64,000 nucleotides of DNA from Catellatospora sp. IY07-71 (GCF_018326265.1 NZ_AP023360.1:3215501-3279500); one strand, 5' to 3'. Counted from the first letter of the stretch, positions 56,569-64,000 are shown. Made by a program: numbers and translations. Notes: generated by a model from the sequence alone, not told the origin.

Positions 56569-57153
56569 GTGCCCAGGCTGGTGGACCATGACGAGCGGCG
56601 CGAGCAGCTGTCCGCCGCCGTGTGGCAGGTGGTCGGCGAGCACGGCCTGGACGGGCTGACGCTGCGCGCGGTCGCCGACGCGGCCGGCTGCACCACCGGG
56701 CGGGTCGCGCACTACTTCCGCGACAAGAACGCGCTGCTCCTGCACGCCAGGGCCGTCATGCACCGGCGCATGGCGGCGCGCATCGACGCGCTGCCCGATC
56801 CCGGCGACCCGAGGGCGCGGCTGCGGGCGGTGGCGCTGGAGGGGGTGCCGCTGGACGAGGAGCGGCGGCTCAACTCCACGATCTGGGCCACGTTCCTGAT
56901 GGCGGCGCGCACCGACCCGGTGATGCTGGCCGAGCACACCGTCCGGCACGAGTCCTGGATCCGGCGGCTGACCGGGCTGCTGCGCGACGCGTACGCCGTA
57001 CCCCCGCCTGATCTGGAGCTGAGGGCCCGCGGGCTGGTCGCCTTCCTGGAGGGGCTGGCGCTGTGCGGCGTGGCCACGCCCGCCCTCTACCCGCCGGACC
57101 TGCTGGTCGCGGCGGTCGACAACCAACTGGAACTGCTGCTGGGAGCACGGTGA
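56569..57153 (+). CDS. TetR-family transcriptional regulator
   Basis: A 194-residue TetR repressor with helix-turn-helix LTLRAVADAAGCTTGRVAHYF (read as LTLRAVADAAG and CTTGRVAHYF; about 27-47) and a C-terminal TetR_C_6/BetI-like domain. GTG 56569 has GGAAAGGGAGGG upstream. The operator cluster before it indicates autoregulation. The GNAT gene begins at its stop (TGATG overlap), so the two form an operon and the acetyltransferase is the probable target. Confidence 0.88.
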   Translation: MPRLVDHDERREQLSAAVWQVVGEHGLDGLTLRAVADAAGCTTGRVAHYFRDKNALLLHARAVMHRRMAARIDALPDPGDPRARLRAVALEGVPLDEERRLNSTIWATFLMAARTDPVMLAEHTVRHESWIRRLTGLLRDAYAVPPPDLELRARGLVAFLEGLALCGVATPALYPPDLLVAAVDNQLELLLGAR

Positions 57154-57617
57154 TGATGAGCACGGACACCACCACCATCGAGATCGCCGAGGTGGCGCCG
57201 GACGACCCGCGGCTGGCGCCGCTGATCGCCGCGCTGCGGGCGGAGCTGGACGCCCGCTACCCCGAGGAGATCGACTTCGAGCATCCGCAGGTCCGGCAGG
57301 CCGCCCGCTTCCTGCTGGTGCTCGCCGGCGGCGCGGCGATCGGCTGCTGCGCGGTGCAGCCGCTGGACGGCGGCGAGGCCGAGCTCAAGCGCATGTACGT
57401 CGACCCGGCCTGGCGCGGCCGCGGCATCGCCCGCCGCCTCATGCCCGAGGCCGAGAAGCTGGCCGCCCGCACCGGTGCGCGCCTGTTCAAGCTGGAGACC
57501 GGCGTCCGCCAGCCCGACGCGATCACCGTGTACGAGCGCGCGGGCTTCACCCGCATCCCCAACTACCCGCCCTACGACCGCTGGGACCTCTCCGTCTGCT
57601 ACGCCAAACCCCTGTGA
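57153..57617 (+). CDS. GNAT-family N-acetyltransferase
   Basis: A 154-residue acetyltransferase with the acetyl-CoA loop VDPAWRGRGIARRLM (about 87-101) and the late GVRQPDAITVYERAGF motif. The substrate is unknown. The ATG (57153) overlaps the TetR stop by 1 nt, and GGGAG lies 8 nt upstream. Being in a TetR operon suggests acetylation of a toxic small molecule (inference). A family A hairpin follows 4 bp after the stop. Confidence 0.88.
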   Translation: MMSTDTTTIEIAEVAPDDPRLAPLIAALRAELDARYPEEIDFEHPQVRQAARFLLVLAGGAAIGCCAVQPLDGGEAELKRMYVDPAWRGRGIARRLMPEAEKLAARTGARLFKLETGVRQPDAITVYERAGFTRIPNYPPYDRWDLSVCYAKPL

Positions 57618-57621
57618 CGAA

Positions 57622-57669
57622 AGGAAGGGCACCTTCTTATCGCTTTCCGATGTAGAAGGTGCCCTTCCT
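57622..57669. repeat. Family A inverted repeat (copy 6)
   Basis: AGGAAGGGCACCTTCT (57622-57637) and AGAAGGTGCCCTTCCT (57654-57669), perfect; inner ATCGC-TTTC-CGAT is nearly paired. It is inverted relative to copies 3 and 5, and between convergent genes. Confidence 0.86.
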
Positions 57670-57677
57670 AACGCCGG

Positions 57678-58487
57678 TCAGGCGGGGCAGTGGGCGGCGG
57701 AGCGCTCCTGCTCCGGCAGGCCGATGTGGGCCGCGACGACCCGCTCCGGCACGCCGTCGGCGAGGCTGTCGGACAGGGCCCGCTCGCGTACGGCCAGCAG
57801 CCGTTCGGTGTTCGTCTCAAGGACCCCGTCCAGCAGCGCGAGCTGTGCCAGCAGGCCGCTGTCGGCATCGGACGGCGGGCTCGCCTCGGCCGCGGCCAGT
57901 GCCGCGCGGACCTCGTCGGGCGTCACCGCGCCCAGCTCGGCCACGTCCGGCAGCGGCCAGCCGTGGTGGTGCACCAGGATCGCCGCGAACAGGATGCGGG
58001 AGGCCTGGTTGGCGGCCCGGTAGCCGTCGACGAAGCGCAGCCGGTGCGCGGTCTGCGCCAGTCGCTCCTCGGGGTCGTCGGGCAGATCGCCGCCGATGCG
58101 CAGCGCGGGCAGCAGGCGCAGCGCCTTGTCGTACGCCAGGGACAGCAGCTCGCGCAGCTGCGTCGCGACCAGCTGGCGTTCGGCCAGGTCACGTTCCGTG
58201 CCGCCGTCCGGGGTGAGACCGGTCCAGGCCAGGATGGCCGCGGCGCGGGGCGCGCAGGAGCGGTGGCCGCAGATGACCTCGGCGACGTCGGCCGCGGTCC
58301 AGCGCTCGCGGGCGACCAGGGACAGGGCCGCCTGGTCACGGGCGAGCAGAGCGCGGCGGTACTGGTGGCGCAGTTCCATGGTGAGGGTGCACGCGTCGAG
58401 CGCGCCGCGGTCGACATCCTGACGCTCCAGCCGCGCGATCTGCCGGGCGAGTTCAGGCACGCTGATATCGGCGATCGGGTTCGTCAT
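57678..58487 (-). CDS. Hypothetical helical protein
   Basis: A 269-residue, mostly helical cytoplasmic protein that I do not recognise. It contains CGHRSCAPRAAAILAW (about 73-88), QTAHRLRFVDGYRAANQASRI and a C-terminal DGVPERVVAAHIGLPEQER that could be a small helix-turn-helix. The ATG at 58487 follows TAGCGT (58494-58499 on the minus strand) by 6 nt without a Shine-Dalgarno sequence, predicting a leaderless mRNA. It ends next to a family A hairpin. Confidence 0.7.
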   Translation of the reverse strand: MTNPIADISVPELARQIARLERQDVDRGALDACTLTMELRHQYRRALLARDQAALSLVARERWTAADVAEVICGHRSCAPRAAAILAWTGLTPDGGTERDLAERQLVATQLRELLSLAYDKALRLLPALRIGGDLPDDPEERLAQTAHRLRFVDGYRAANQASRILFAAILVHHHGWPLPDVAELGAVTPDEVRAALAAAEASPPSDADSGLLAQLALLDGVLETNTERLLAVRERALSDSLADGVPERVVAAHIGLPEQERSAAHCPA

Positions 58488-58499
58488 GCCTCGACGCTA
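58488..58499 (-). promoter_or_regulatory. Predicted leaderless promoter of the hypothetical helical protein gene
   Basis: Minus-strand TAGCGT (58494-58499), then CGAGGC, then ATG 58487. Confidence 0.48.
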
Positions 58500-58656
58500 A
58501 CGCCGGGCGGGTGGGGGTTCGCCTGATTCCTGCTCCGCTGTGGGATTTCTGACCTTCGCCGGGGGCGAGGGTTCCGGGGCTGGCGCGTTCGTCCGTTTCC
58601 GCGCTCCGGCCGCGCCACGCCGCCGTGTCGGGTGGTGCCGGACCGCAGGCCGGGGC

Positions 58657-58691
58657 TTGACAAAAAAATTTGTCGGTGGCAGGGTGTGGGC
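58657..58691 (+). promoter_or_regulatory. ArsR leaderless promoter with operator
   Basis: A consensus -35 TTGACA (58657-58662), 17 bp, -10 CAGGGT (58680-58685), 6 nt, ATG 58692. The perfect dyad GACAAA-AAAA-TTTGTC (58659-58674) overlaps the -35. Its AT-rich core stands out from the surroundings and is the likely ArsR binding site. Confidence 0.72.
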
Positions 58692-59288
58692 ATGTTCGAT
58701 GTTGCGGTGATCGACGATCCGGCCGCGGCCGAGGCGTCGCTGGACCCGATCCGGGCCCGGCTGCTGGCCGCCCTGGTGGAGCCCGGCTCGGCCACCACCC
58801 TGGCCGCGCGGATCGGCCAGCCCCGGCAGAAGGTCAACTACCACCTGCGCGAGCTGGAGCGGCACGGGCTGGTCGAGCTGGTGGAGGAGCGCCGCAAGGG
58901 CAACGTCACCGAGCGCGTGCTCCAGGCCACCGCCGCGTCCTACGTGATCTCCCCGATCGCGCTGTCCGCGGTGCAGCCCGACCCGGACCGCGCCCCCGAC
59001 CGGCTGTCCGCCCGCTGGCTGCTGGCCCTGGCCGCCCGCCTGGTCCGCGACGTGGGCGAGCTGCTCACCGGCGCGGCGCGGGCGAAGAAGCGGCTGGCCA
59101 CGTTCGCGATGGACGGCACGGTCCGGTTCGCGAGCCCGGCCGACCGGGCCGCGTTCGCCGAGGAGCTGGCGTCGGCCGTCGCGGGCCTGGTGAGCAAGTA
59201 TCACGACGAGCAGGCCGAGGGCGGGCGCGAGCACCGGGTGATCGTCGCCGTGCACCCCAGCGTGACCCGCCAGGCGGAGGAGGACTGA
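58692..59288 (+). CDS. ArsR-family transcriptional regulator
   Basis: A 198-residue winged-helix protein with an ArsR/SmtB-type DNA-binding domain (SATTLAARIGQPRQKVNYHL, about 36-55; then ELERHGLVELVEERRKG). It has no obvious Cys/His metal site, so it is not a classical metal sensor. It leads an operon with an SRPBCC protein (1 nt gap) and an alpha/beta hydrolase, a grouping in which such regulators sense small organic ligands. ATG 58692 is chosen for the leaderless promoter geometry. Confidence 0.85.
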   Translation: MFDVAVIDDPAAAEASLDPIRARLLAALVEPGSATTLAARIGQPRQKVNYHLRELERHGLVELVEERRKGNVTERVLQATAASYVISPIALSAVQPDPDRAPDRLSARWLLALAARLVRDVGELLTGAARAKKRLATFAMDGTVRFASPADRAAFAEELASAVAGLVSKYHDEQAEGGREHRVIVAVHPSVTRQAEED

Positions 59289-59289
59289 G

Positions 59290-60030
59290 ATGGGCAAAAA
59301 CTTCGAGGTCCGGCACGAGCTGCCGGTCGAGGCCACGCCGGAGGAGATCTGGGCGGCGATCGCGACCGGCCCCGGCATCGACTCCTGGTTCATGGGCCGC
59401 AACGAGGTGGCGCCCGGACGGCAGGGTGCGGTCAGCACCGTCTTCGGGGGGTATGCCCCGACGCTGCCGATCACGGCGTGGGAGCCCGGACGGCGGCTGG
59501 CCTACGCCGAGCCGCCCGACGCCGAGGGCCGGTTCGTGGCCTACGAGTTCCTCATCGAGGCACGGGCCGGCGGCAGCGCCGTGCTGCGTACCGTGACCAG
59601 TGGTTTCCTGCCCGGCGACGACTGGGCCGACGAGTTCGAGGCGATGGGCCTGGGACTGGCCCTGTTCTACGGCACCCTCGGCGAGTATCTGACCTGGTTC
59701 CGGGGCCGCACGGCCCGGCCGGTCACGGTGTTCGGCCCGGCGGTGGCCGACTGGCCGCGGGCCTGGGCGGCGCTGCACGGCGCGCTCGGCCTGGCGCACG
59801 GGCCCCGGCCCGGCGACCCGGTCGCGCTGACCGTGGACGGCGCGGCGCTCACCGGCACGGTCTACCACGTCAGCGCCCACGCGCTCGGCGTGCGCACCCC
59901 GGACGCGCTGCTGCGCTTCGTGCGCGGCTTCCAGGGCTCGATGCTCGCCATGCACCACCTGTTCACCCCCACCGAGCCTGATCCCGATGCGGCGTGGCGG
60001 TCCTGGCTGGACCGGACGTTCGCGGCATGA
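59290..60030 (+). CDS. SRPBCC (AHSA1-type) domain protein
   Basis: A 246-residue protein with an N-terminal START/AHSA1-like fold (EVRHELPVEATPEEIWAAIA, PITAWEPGRRLAYAEPP, about 5-145), which forms a hydrophobic ligand pocket, and a C-terminal half with a second similar domain or extension (about 150-246). It may bind or modify the small molecule sensed by the ArsR protein. GAGG lies 4-7 nt upstream of ATG 59290. Confidence 0.82.
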   Translation: MGKNFEVRHELPVEATPEEIWAAIATGPGIDSWFMGRNEVAPGRQGAVSTVFGGYAPTLPITAWEPGRRLAYAEPPDAEGRFVAYEFLIEARAGGSAVLRTVTSGFLPGDDWADEFEAMGLGLALFYGTLGEYLTWFRGRTARPVTVFGPAVADWPRAWAALHGALGLAHGPRPGDPVALTVDGAALTGTVYHVSAHALGVRTPDALLRFVRGFQGSMLAMHHLFTPTEPDPDAAWRSWLDRTFAA

Positions 60031-60047
60031 CTTCGAAGGAGCACCCC

Positions 60048-60839
60048 ATGAGCAGCGTCATCTCCGCGGACGGCACCGCGATCGCGTACACGAGGACCGG
60101 GCAGGGCCCGGCGGTGGTCCTGGTCGACGGGGCGATGTGCTTCCGGCGGATGGGCCCGGCCGGGCCGCTGGCCAGGCAGCTCGCCGACCGGTTCACCGTG
60201 TACACCTACGACCGGCGTGGCCGGGGCGAGTCCGGCGACACCGCGCCCTACAGCGTCGAGCGCGAGGTCGAGGACCTGGACGCGCTGATCAAGGAGGCGG
60301 GCGGGGACGTCTACCTCTACGGCATCTCGTCCGGGGCGGTGCTGGCCTGCGACGCGGCCGCGCGGCTGGGCGGCATCCGCAGGCTGGCCGTGTACGAGCC
60401 GCCGTTCATCGTCGACGGCACGCACGAGCCGCGCCCGGACGACTACCTGGACAGGATGGATGCGATGATCGCGCAGGGGCGGCGCGGCGACGCGGTCGCC
60501 ACGTTCATGCGCACCGTCGGCATGCCCGGGTTCCTGGTCGCGCTGTTCCGGCTGATGCCGAACTGGCCGAAGCTGAAGCGGGTCGCGCACACGCTGCCGT
60601 ACGACTTCCGGGTGCTCGGCGACACCGGCGCGGGACGGCCGCTGAACGCCGAGCGCTGGGCCGGGGCGCAGCTGCCCGCCCTGGTCATGGACGGCGGCAA
60701 GAGCCCCGAATACATGCGCAACGCCGCGAAGGCGCTGGCCGGGGCGCTGCCGCAGGCCGACTACCGCACACTGCCGGGGCAGACGCACCTGCTCAAGCCG
60801 GAGGCCGTCGCGCCGGTGCTCAAGGAGTGGTTCGCCTAG
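60048..60839 (+). CDS. Alpha/beta hydrolase
   Basis: A 263-residue alpha/beta-hydrolase-fold protein with the nucleophile elbow YGISSGAVL (Ser near residue 88), an early VLVDGAMCF oxyanion region and a late GQTHLLKPEA histidine. It is third in the ArsR-SRPBCC operon. The substrate is unknown. ATG 60048 with AAGGAG 6 nt upstream is preferred over ATG 60027, which overlaps the previous stop. Its stop codon overlaps that of the convergent GNAT gene (CTAG). Confidence 0.87.
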   Translation: MSSVISADGTAIAYTRTGQGPAVVLVDGAMCFRRMGPAGPLARQLADRFTVYTYDRRGRGESGDTAPYSVEREVEDLDALIKEAGGDVYLYGISSGAVLACDAAARLGGIRRLAVYEPPFIVDGTHEPRPDDYLDRMDAMIAQGRRGDAVATFMRTVGMPGFLVALFRLMPNWPKLKRVAHTLPYDFRVLGDTGAGRPLNAERWAGAQLPALVMDGGKSPEYMRNAAKALAGALPQADYRTLPGQTHLLKPEAVAPVLKEWFA

Positions 60840-61363
60840 AGCTTCTTGACCAGCAGCTCGAATTCGAGATCGGCGCGCCGGGGCAGGCCGAAGCGCTCGT
60901 CGCCGTACGGGAACGGGCTGGTCTGCCCGGTGCGGACGTAACCGCGCCGCTCGTACCAGGCGATCAGCTCCGCGCGGACCGTGATCACGGTCATGTGCAG
61001 CTGCGGCACGCCCCACTCGTCGCGGGCGTATCGCTCGGCCTCGGCGAGCACGGCCTTGCCGAGGCCGCCGCCCTGCCGCTCGGGGCGCACGGCGAACATG
61101 CCGAAGTAGGCGTGGTCGTCGTGGCGCTCCAGGTGGCAGCAGGCCAGCAGGTCGCCGTCGCGCTCGGTCAGCAGGATGACGCTGTCCGGGGCGGCGACGT
61201 GCGCGGCGACCGCCTCGTGGTCGGTGCGCCGGCCGTCGAGCAGGTCGGCCTCGGTGGTCCAGCCGGCCCGGCTGCTGTCGCCGCGATACGCCGACTCGAC
61301 CAGCGCGACGATCGCCGCCACGTCGCCCGGCCCCGCCGCCCGCACCGCCACCTGCTGCGCCAT
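60836..61363 (-). CDS. GNAT-family N-acetyltransferase
   Basis: A 175-residue acetyltransferase. The acetyl-CoA site is FAVRPERQGGGLGKAVL (about 89-105), followed by AWYERRGYVRTGQ near the C-terminus. The substrate is unknown. ATG 61363 has GGAG upstream; the longer frame to 61438 would run into the family A repeat and is rejected. It converges on the alpha/beta hydrolase with overlapping stop codons. Confidence 0.87.
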   Translation of the reverse strand: MAQQVAVRAAGPGDVAAIVALVESAYRGDSSRAGWTTEADLLDGRRTDHEAVAAHVAAPDSVILLTERDGDLLACCHLERHDDHAYFGMFAVRPERQGGGLGKAVLAEAERYARDEWGVPQLHMTVITVRAELIAWYERRGYVRTGQTSPFPYGDERFGLPRRADLEFELLVKKL

Positions 61364-61427
61364 GCTCCCGCCCTCCACGCGTACCGGCCCGACCGGCGCC
61401 AGGCTACGCCGCCGCTCCGCGGAGGTT

Positions 61428-61475
61428 AGGAAGGGCACCTTCTACTACGGAAAACGATAAGAAGGTGCCCTTCCT
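61428..61475. repeat. Family A inverted repeat (copy 7)
   Basis: AGGAAGGGCACCTTCT (61428-61443) and AGAAGGTGCCCTTCCT (61460-61475), perfect. It lies 5 bp beyond the LCP stop, between two minus-strand genes, so it may terminate the LCP transcript. Confidence 0.87.
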
Positions 61476-61479
61476 TTGC

Positions 61480-62604
61480 CTAGCGGGTGTTGACGAGTTT
61501 GGGGTGGGACTTGACCCAGGCGGCGAGCTTGTCGGCGCGCAGGGCGGTGAAATAGGACTTCTGTACGGCGTCGAGGCGTTCGCCCTGGTAGCCGCCGCCG
61601 GTGAAGACGCCGCCGCCGGGCAGGCCGACCAGGGTCAGGTTGGCGGGGCGGATGTTGCGCAGGGCGTAGACGAACTCCGTGGGTCTGCGGCCGCGGCCGT
61701 CGAAGGTCAGCGTGGCGCCCAGCGCGGCCACGATGTCGTCGAACTTCGCCGGGTCGGTGAGCACGTCCCCGCTCAGCGCCTTGGTGAGCATGGCCTTCAT
61801 CAGCTGCCGGTGGTGGCGCTGGCGGGTGTACTCGCCGCCGGTGGTGTAGCGCTGGCGCGCGTAGTCCAGCGCCTGCCAGCCGGTCATGTGCCGGGTGCCC
61901 ACGTGGTAGGTCATGCGCGGCCCGGAGTAGCCGTGCTCGCAGCCGCGGCAGACGGCGCGGTGCACGCCGTCCGGGCGGCGGTGGAGGGAGACCACCTTCT
62001 GGTCGACGTACAGGTCCACACCGCCGAGCGCGTCGATCAGCTTGGTGTAGCCGCGGAACGTGATGACCGCGCCGGCGTCGAAGCGCTTGATGCCGGTGTA
62101 GCCGCTGACCGCCTTGGCCATGAGCTGGAAGCCCTGCGCGATGTTCCACGTGCCGCTCTTGCCCGGCACCCGCCCGCCGAAGGTCATGGCGTGGGTCAGC
62201 TTGCTGCGGCCGCCGCCGTAGCGGGACGGCTTGAACGCCGGGATGTCCACCAGCAGGTCGCGGGGCAGCGAGGTGAGGTACGCGTTGCTGAGGGTCTTGT
62301 CGACGTGCAGGATCATCACCACGTCGCCGTGCGGCGGCGAGCCCTTCTGCGCCTCGCGGGTGTCGATGCCGACGATGAGGAAGTTCAGCGGGCCGGTGAT
62401 GTCCGCCCCGGCCGGGGGCGTCGGGCTCGGGCTGGGGCTCGGCGACGCCGACGGCTCCGGGGAGTCGCTCGGGCCGAACAGGTCGACCTGGGGGATGGCT
62501 TCGTCCACCCGCGTCTGGGCGACCCGCACGGCGGCGTACGCACCGCCGCCGATCAGGGCCAGCACCACGCCGAGCAGGATGAACAGCCGAGCAGAGCGCG
62601 TCAT
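61480..62604 (-). CDS. LytR-CpsA-Psr (LCP) family protein
   Basis: Transfers glycopolymers (arabinogalactan- or teichoic-type) from a lipid carrier to peptidoglycan outside the membrane. The 374-residue chain has a short cytoplasmic tail, one membrane helix (about 7-27), a Pro/Ser-rich linker (about 45-66) and the LCP domain (about 72-330) with NFLIVGIDTRE, TSLPRDLLVDIP and YARQRY, which carry the catalytic Asp/Arg residues. CRGCEHGY (about 219-226) forms an added Cys pair. The substrate is not predictable. Confidence 0.93.
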   Translation of the reverse strand: MTRSARLFILLGVVLALIGGGAYAAVRVAQTRVDEAIPQVDLFGPSDSPEPSASPSPSPSPTPPAGADITGPLNFLIVGIDTREAQKGSPPHGDVVMILHVDKTLSNAYLTSLPRDLLVDIPAFKPSRYGGGRSKLTHAMTFGGRVPGKSGTWNIAQGFQLMAKAVSGYTGIKRFDAGAVITFRGYTKLIDALGGVDLYVDQKVVSLHRRPDGVHRAVCRGCEHGYSGPRMTYHVGTRHMTGWQALDYARQRYTTGGEYTRQRHHRQLMKAMLTKALSGDVLTDPAKFDDIVAALGATLTFDGRGRRPTEFVYALRNIRPANLTLVGLPGGGVFTGGGYQGERLDAVQKSYFTALRADKLAAWVKSHPKLVNTR

Positions 62605-62679
62605 GGGGGGCTCCGGGGGTATGGCGCCGTCGGGGCCTCGAATGCTAGCCGCTGCGGCGCCGCCGCGGCAGTCCGGTGA

Positions 62680-63306
62680 TCAGCGCACGGGACGGGCCTG
62701 CTCGACCGCGTCGGCGGTGCGATGGTCGTTCTCGGCGCGCAGGCCCGAGACGACGCCGTCCACATCGGCCGGTGGGCGGTTCTGGCTGAGCTTCCACTTC
62801 GCCTCGACGCGGCTGATGCGCAGCTCGACACCGACGATGGCGCGCAGCTGCCCGGCGACGTACCCGGCGGGCGCGTCGTCGACCGACCACGGGTGCGCCC
62901 GGCCCTGCTCGTGCCGGTCGGTCAGGCGGCGCACGAGGTCGCCGGTCCAGGCCGGGTCGTCGTGTACGACCAGCTCGCCGTACGCGTGCACCACGGCGTA
63001 GTTCCAGGTCGGCACGACGCGGCCGTGCTCGGCCTTCGACGCGTACCAGGTGGGGGAGACGTAGGCGTCCGGGCCGCGCACGATGACCAGCGCCTCGCCG
63101 AGCACCGGGCGGCGCCACTGGTCGTTGTTGCGGGCCAGGTGGCCCAGCAGCGCGCCGTGCGGCCCGGCGGCCGGGTCGAACAGCAGCGGCAGCGTCGTCG
63201 CGACCAGGCCCTCGGCGGTCGCGGTGACCAGGTCCGCCGCGCCGTGCCCGGCCAGCAGCTCGCGTACGGCGGACTCGTCGGCGGTGAAGTGGGCGGGTGT
63301 GTACAT
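62680..63306 (-). CDS. PaiB-like FMN-binding negative transcriptional regulator family
   Basis: A 208-residue split-barrel flavin-binding protein of the PaiB family (MYTPAHFTADE at the start, then LLGHLARNNDQWR, YVSPTWYASKAEHGRVVPTWNYA and IVGVELRISRVEAKWKLSQNR, each a family landmark). PaiB in Bacillus affects sporulation and protease genes; here a heme/flavin-related or regulatory role is possible. It lies 2 nt downstream of the EamA transporter gene, so the pair is co-transcribed. GGAAGG precedes ATG 63306. Confidence 0.88.
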   Translation of the reverse strand: MYTPAHFTADESAVRELLAGHGAADLVTATAEGLVATTLPLLFDPAAGPHGALLGHLARNNDQWRRPVLGEALVIVRGPDAYVSPTWYASKAEHGRVVPTWNYAVVHAYGELVVHDDPAWTGDLVRRLTDRHEQGRAHPWSVDDAPAGYVAGQLRAIVGVELRISRVEAKWKLSQNRPPADVDGVVSGLRAENDHRTADAVEQARPVR

Positions 63307-63308
63307 CG

Positions 63309-64000
63309 TCAGGCCTTCCTGGCGGCAGGGGTCAGGGCGGGGCGGCGGGTGCGCTGGATCGCCGCCACGCAGGCGAGCACCACCAGCGCGGCGCCGATCG
63401 AGGCGGGGGTGACCGCCTCGCCGAGCAGCAGTGCCGACCATGCCATCGTCAGCACCGGCTGCGCGAGCTGGATCTGGCCCACCCGGGCGATGCCGCCCCG
63501 GGCCAGGCCCGCGTACCAGGCGAAGAAGCCCAGGAACATGGAGACCGCGGTGAGGTAGCCGAACGAGGCCCAGGCTGCCGCGCCCGCATGCGGTGGGTGC
63601 GCGGCGGCGGACAGCAGCGTCACCGGCACCGTGACCGGCAGCGACAGCAGCAGCGCCCAGCAGATGGTGCGCGCGCCGCCCAGCTCGCGGGCCAGCGCGC
63701 CGCCCTCGGCGTAGCCGAGCCCGCACAGCACCACGGCGGCGACCAGGTACAGGTCGGCGACCGTGAGAGCGCCCCGCACCGCGCCGCCCGCGACCAGGAA
63801 CGCGAGCACGGCCAGCAGCCCGGCCGCGGCGGCGGCCCAGAACAGCGGCGACGGGCGCTCCCCGGCGCGCAGCACCGCGAACACGGCGGTCATCGCGGGC
63901 AGCAGGGCGACCACGACGGCGCCGTGCGCGGCGGTCTGTGTGGTCAGCGCGAGCGAGCTGAACAGCGGGAATCCGATCACGACCCCGGCGGCGACCACGG
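63309..64000 (-). CDS. EamA/DMT-superfamily transporter (N-terminus outside window)
   Basis: A partial minus-strand gene that runs off the right edge. The 230 visible residues contain about seven membrane helices and the second EamA repeat, with the hallmark QIQLAQPVLTMAWSALLLGE near the C-terminus. About 60-80 N-terminal residues are missing. It overlaps or adjoins the PaiB-like gene (2 nt), suggesting an operon in which the regulator could control the exporter. Substrate unknown. Confidence 0.85.
   Translation of the reverse strand, partial: VVAAGVVIGFPLFSSLALTTQTAAHGAVVVALLPAMTAVFAVLRAGERPSPLFWAAAAAGLLAVLAFLVAGGAVRGALTVADLYLVAAVVLCGLGYAEGGALARELGGARTICWALLLSLPVTVPVTLLSAAAHPPHAGAAAWASFGYLTAVSMFLGFFAWYAGLARGGIARVGQIQLAQPVLTMAWSALLLGEAVTPASIGAALVVLACVAAIQRTRRPALTPAARKA

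Noticed and set aside
53618-57153. Integrated mobile island around TnpB
   Set aside because: No integrase, direct repeats, tRNA target or compositional break is evident; flanking genes look like ordinary chromosomal genes.
1-64000. tRNA or rRNA genes
   Set aside because: No convincing T-loop/acceptor arrangement or rRNA sequence was noticed on reading; a covariance search would be needed to exclude them fully.

Overview
The window is about 64 kb of very GC-rich DNA with strong third-position G/C bias and a dense, strand-mixed gene layout. RbpA, a mycothiol-type DinB/MDMPI enzyme, an LCP protein, an Eis-type acetyltransferase, a paired dynamin-like GTPase operon and a CebR-type cellulase operator all point to a filamentous, cellulolytic actinobacterium. 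The recurrent intergenic hairpin built on AGGAAGGGCACCTTCT suggests Micromonosporaceae; this is my inference from general familiarity, not a database result. I saw no rRNA, tRNA, CRISPR array, prophage or classical biosynthetic gene cluster. The only clear mobile-element gene is a solitary TnpB.

Layout. 0.5-5 kb: a very large secreted GH87 alpha-1,3-glucanase. 5-8.4 kb: an unknown protein between repeats, a TetR/acyltransferase pair and a Tat-type lipoprotein. 8.5-13.6 kb: a CebR-box-controlled GH5 cellulase, a nucleotide-sugar dehydrogenase, an aldo/keto reductase behind a MerR-type promoter, rbpA and a small membrane protein. 14-18 kb: a secreted coiled-coil hydrolase-like protein, a DinB protein, and a striking one-chain fusion of ECF sigma factor, HxxxCxxC motif, membrane helix and extracellular CAP domain. 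18-25 kb: TauE/SafE exporter, divergent CGNR regulator and EamA transporter, diguanylate cyclase, and a membrane-embedded GH67-like protein. 25-31 kb: metabolic genes (Eis, N-formylglutamate amidohydrolase, MDMPI, Nudix, sulfatase, ornithine cyclodeaminase family) and an RHH-PIN toxin-antitoxin pair. 31-35 kb: two overlapping dynamin-like GTPases. 35-41.9 kb: a secreted four-domain beta/gamma-crystallin, a TetR/membrane protein pair, an orphan solute-binding lipoprotein with a multi-pass partner, and a geranylgeranyl-reductase-like enzyme. 42-49 kb: SPFH protein, YqeB-like protein, lipoprotein, zinc-ribbon protein, L,D-transpeptidase and a kinase-fold protein. 49-57.6 kb: BASS transporter, DJ-1/PfpI protein, metzincin, MarR/proline iminopeptidase, BtrH-like protein, TnpB, TetR-GNAT. 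57.6-64 kb: an unknown protein, an ArsR-SRPBCC-hydrolase operon, GNAT, LCP, PaiB-like protein and a truncated EamA transporter.

Two features run through the whole window. First, at least five families of long intergenic inverted repeats (called A-E here; 7, 3, 3, 2 and 1 copies) occupy most gene-end junctions and a few gene-start junctions. Second, many genes, mostly regulators, have a -10 hexamer exactly 6 nt upstream of the start codon with no Shine-Dalgarno sequence, which predicts leaderless mRNAs. In several of them a dyad operator lies over the promoter.
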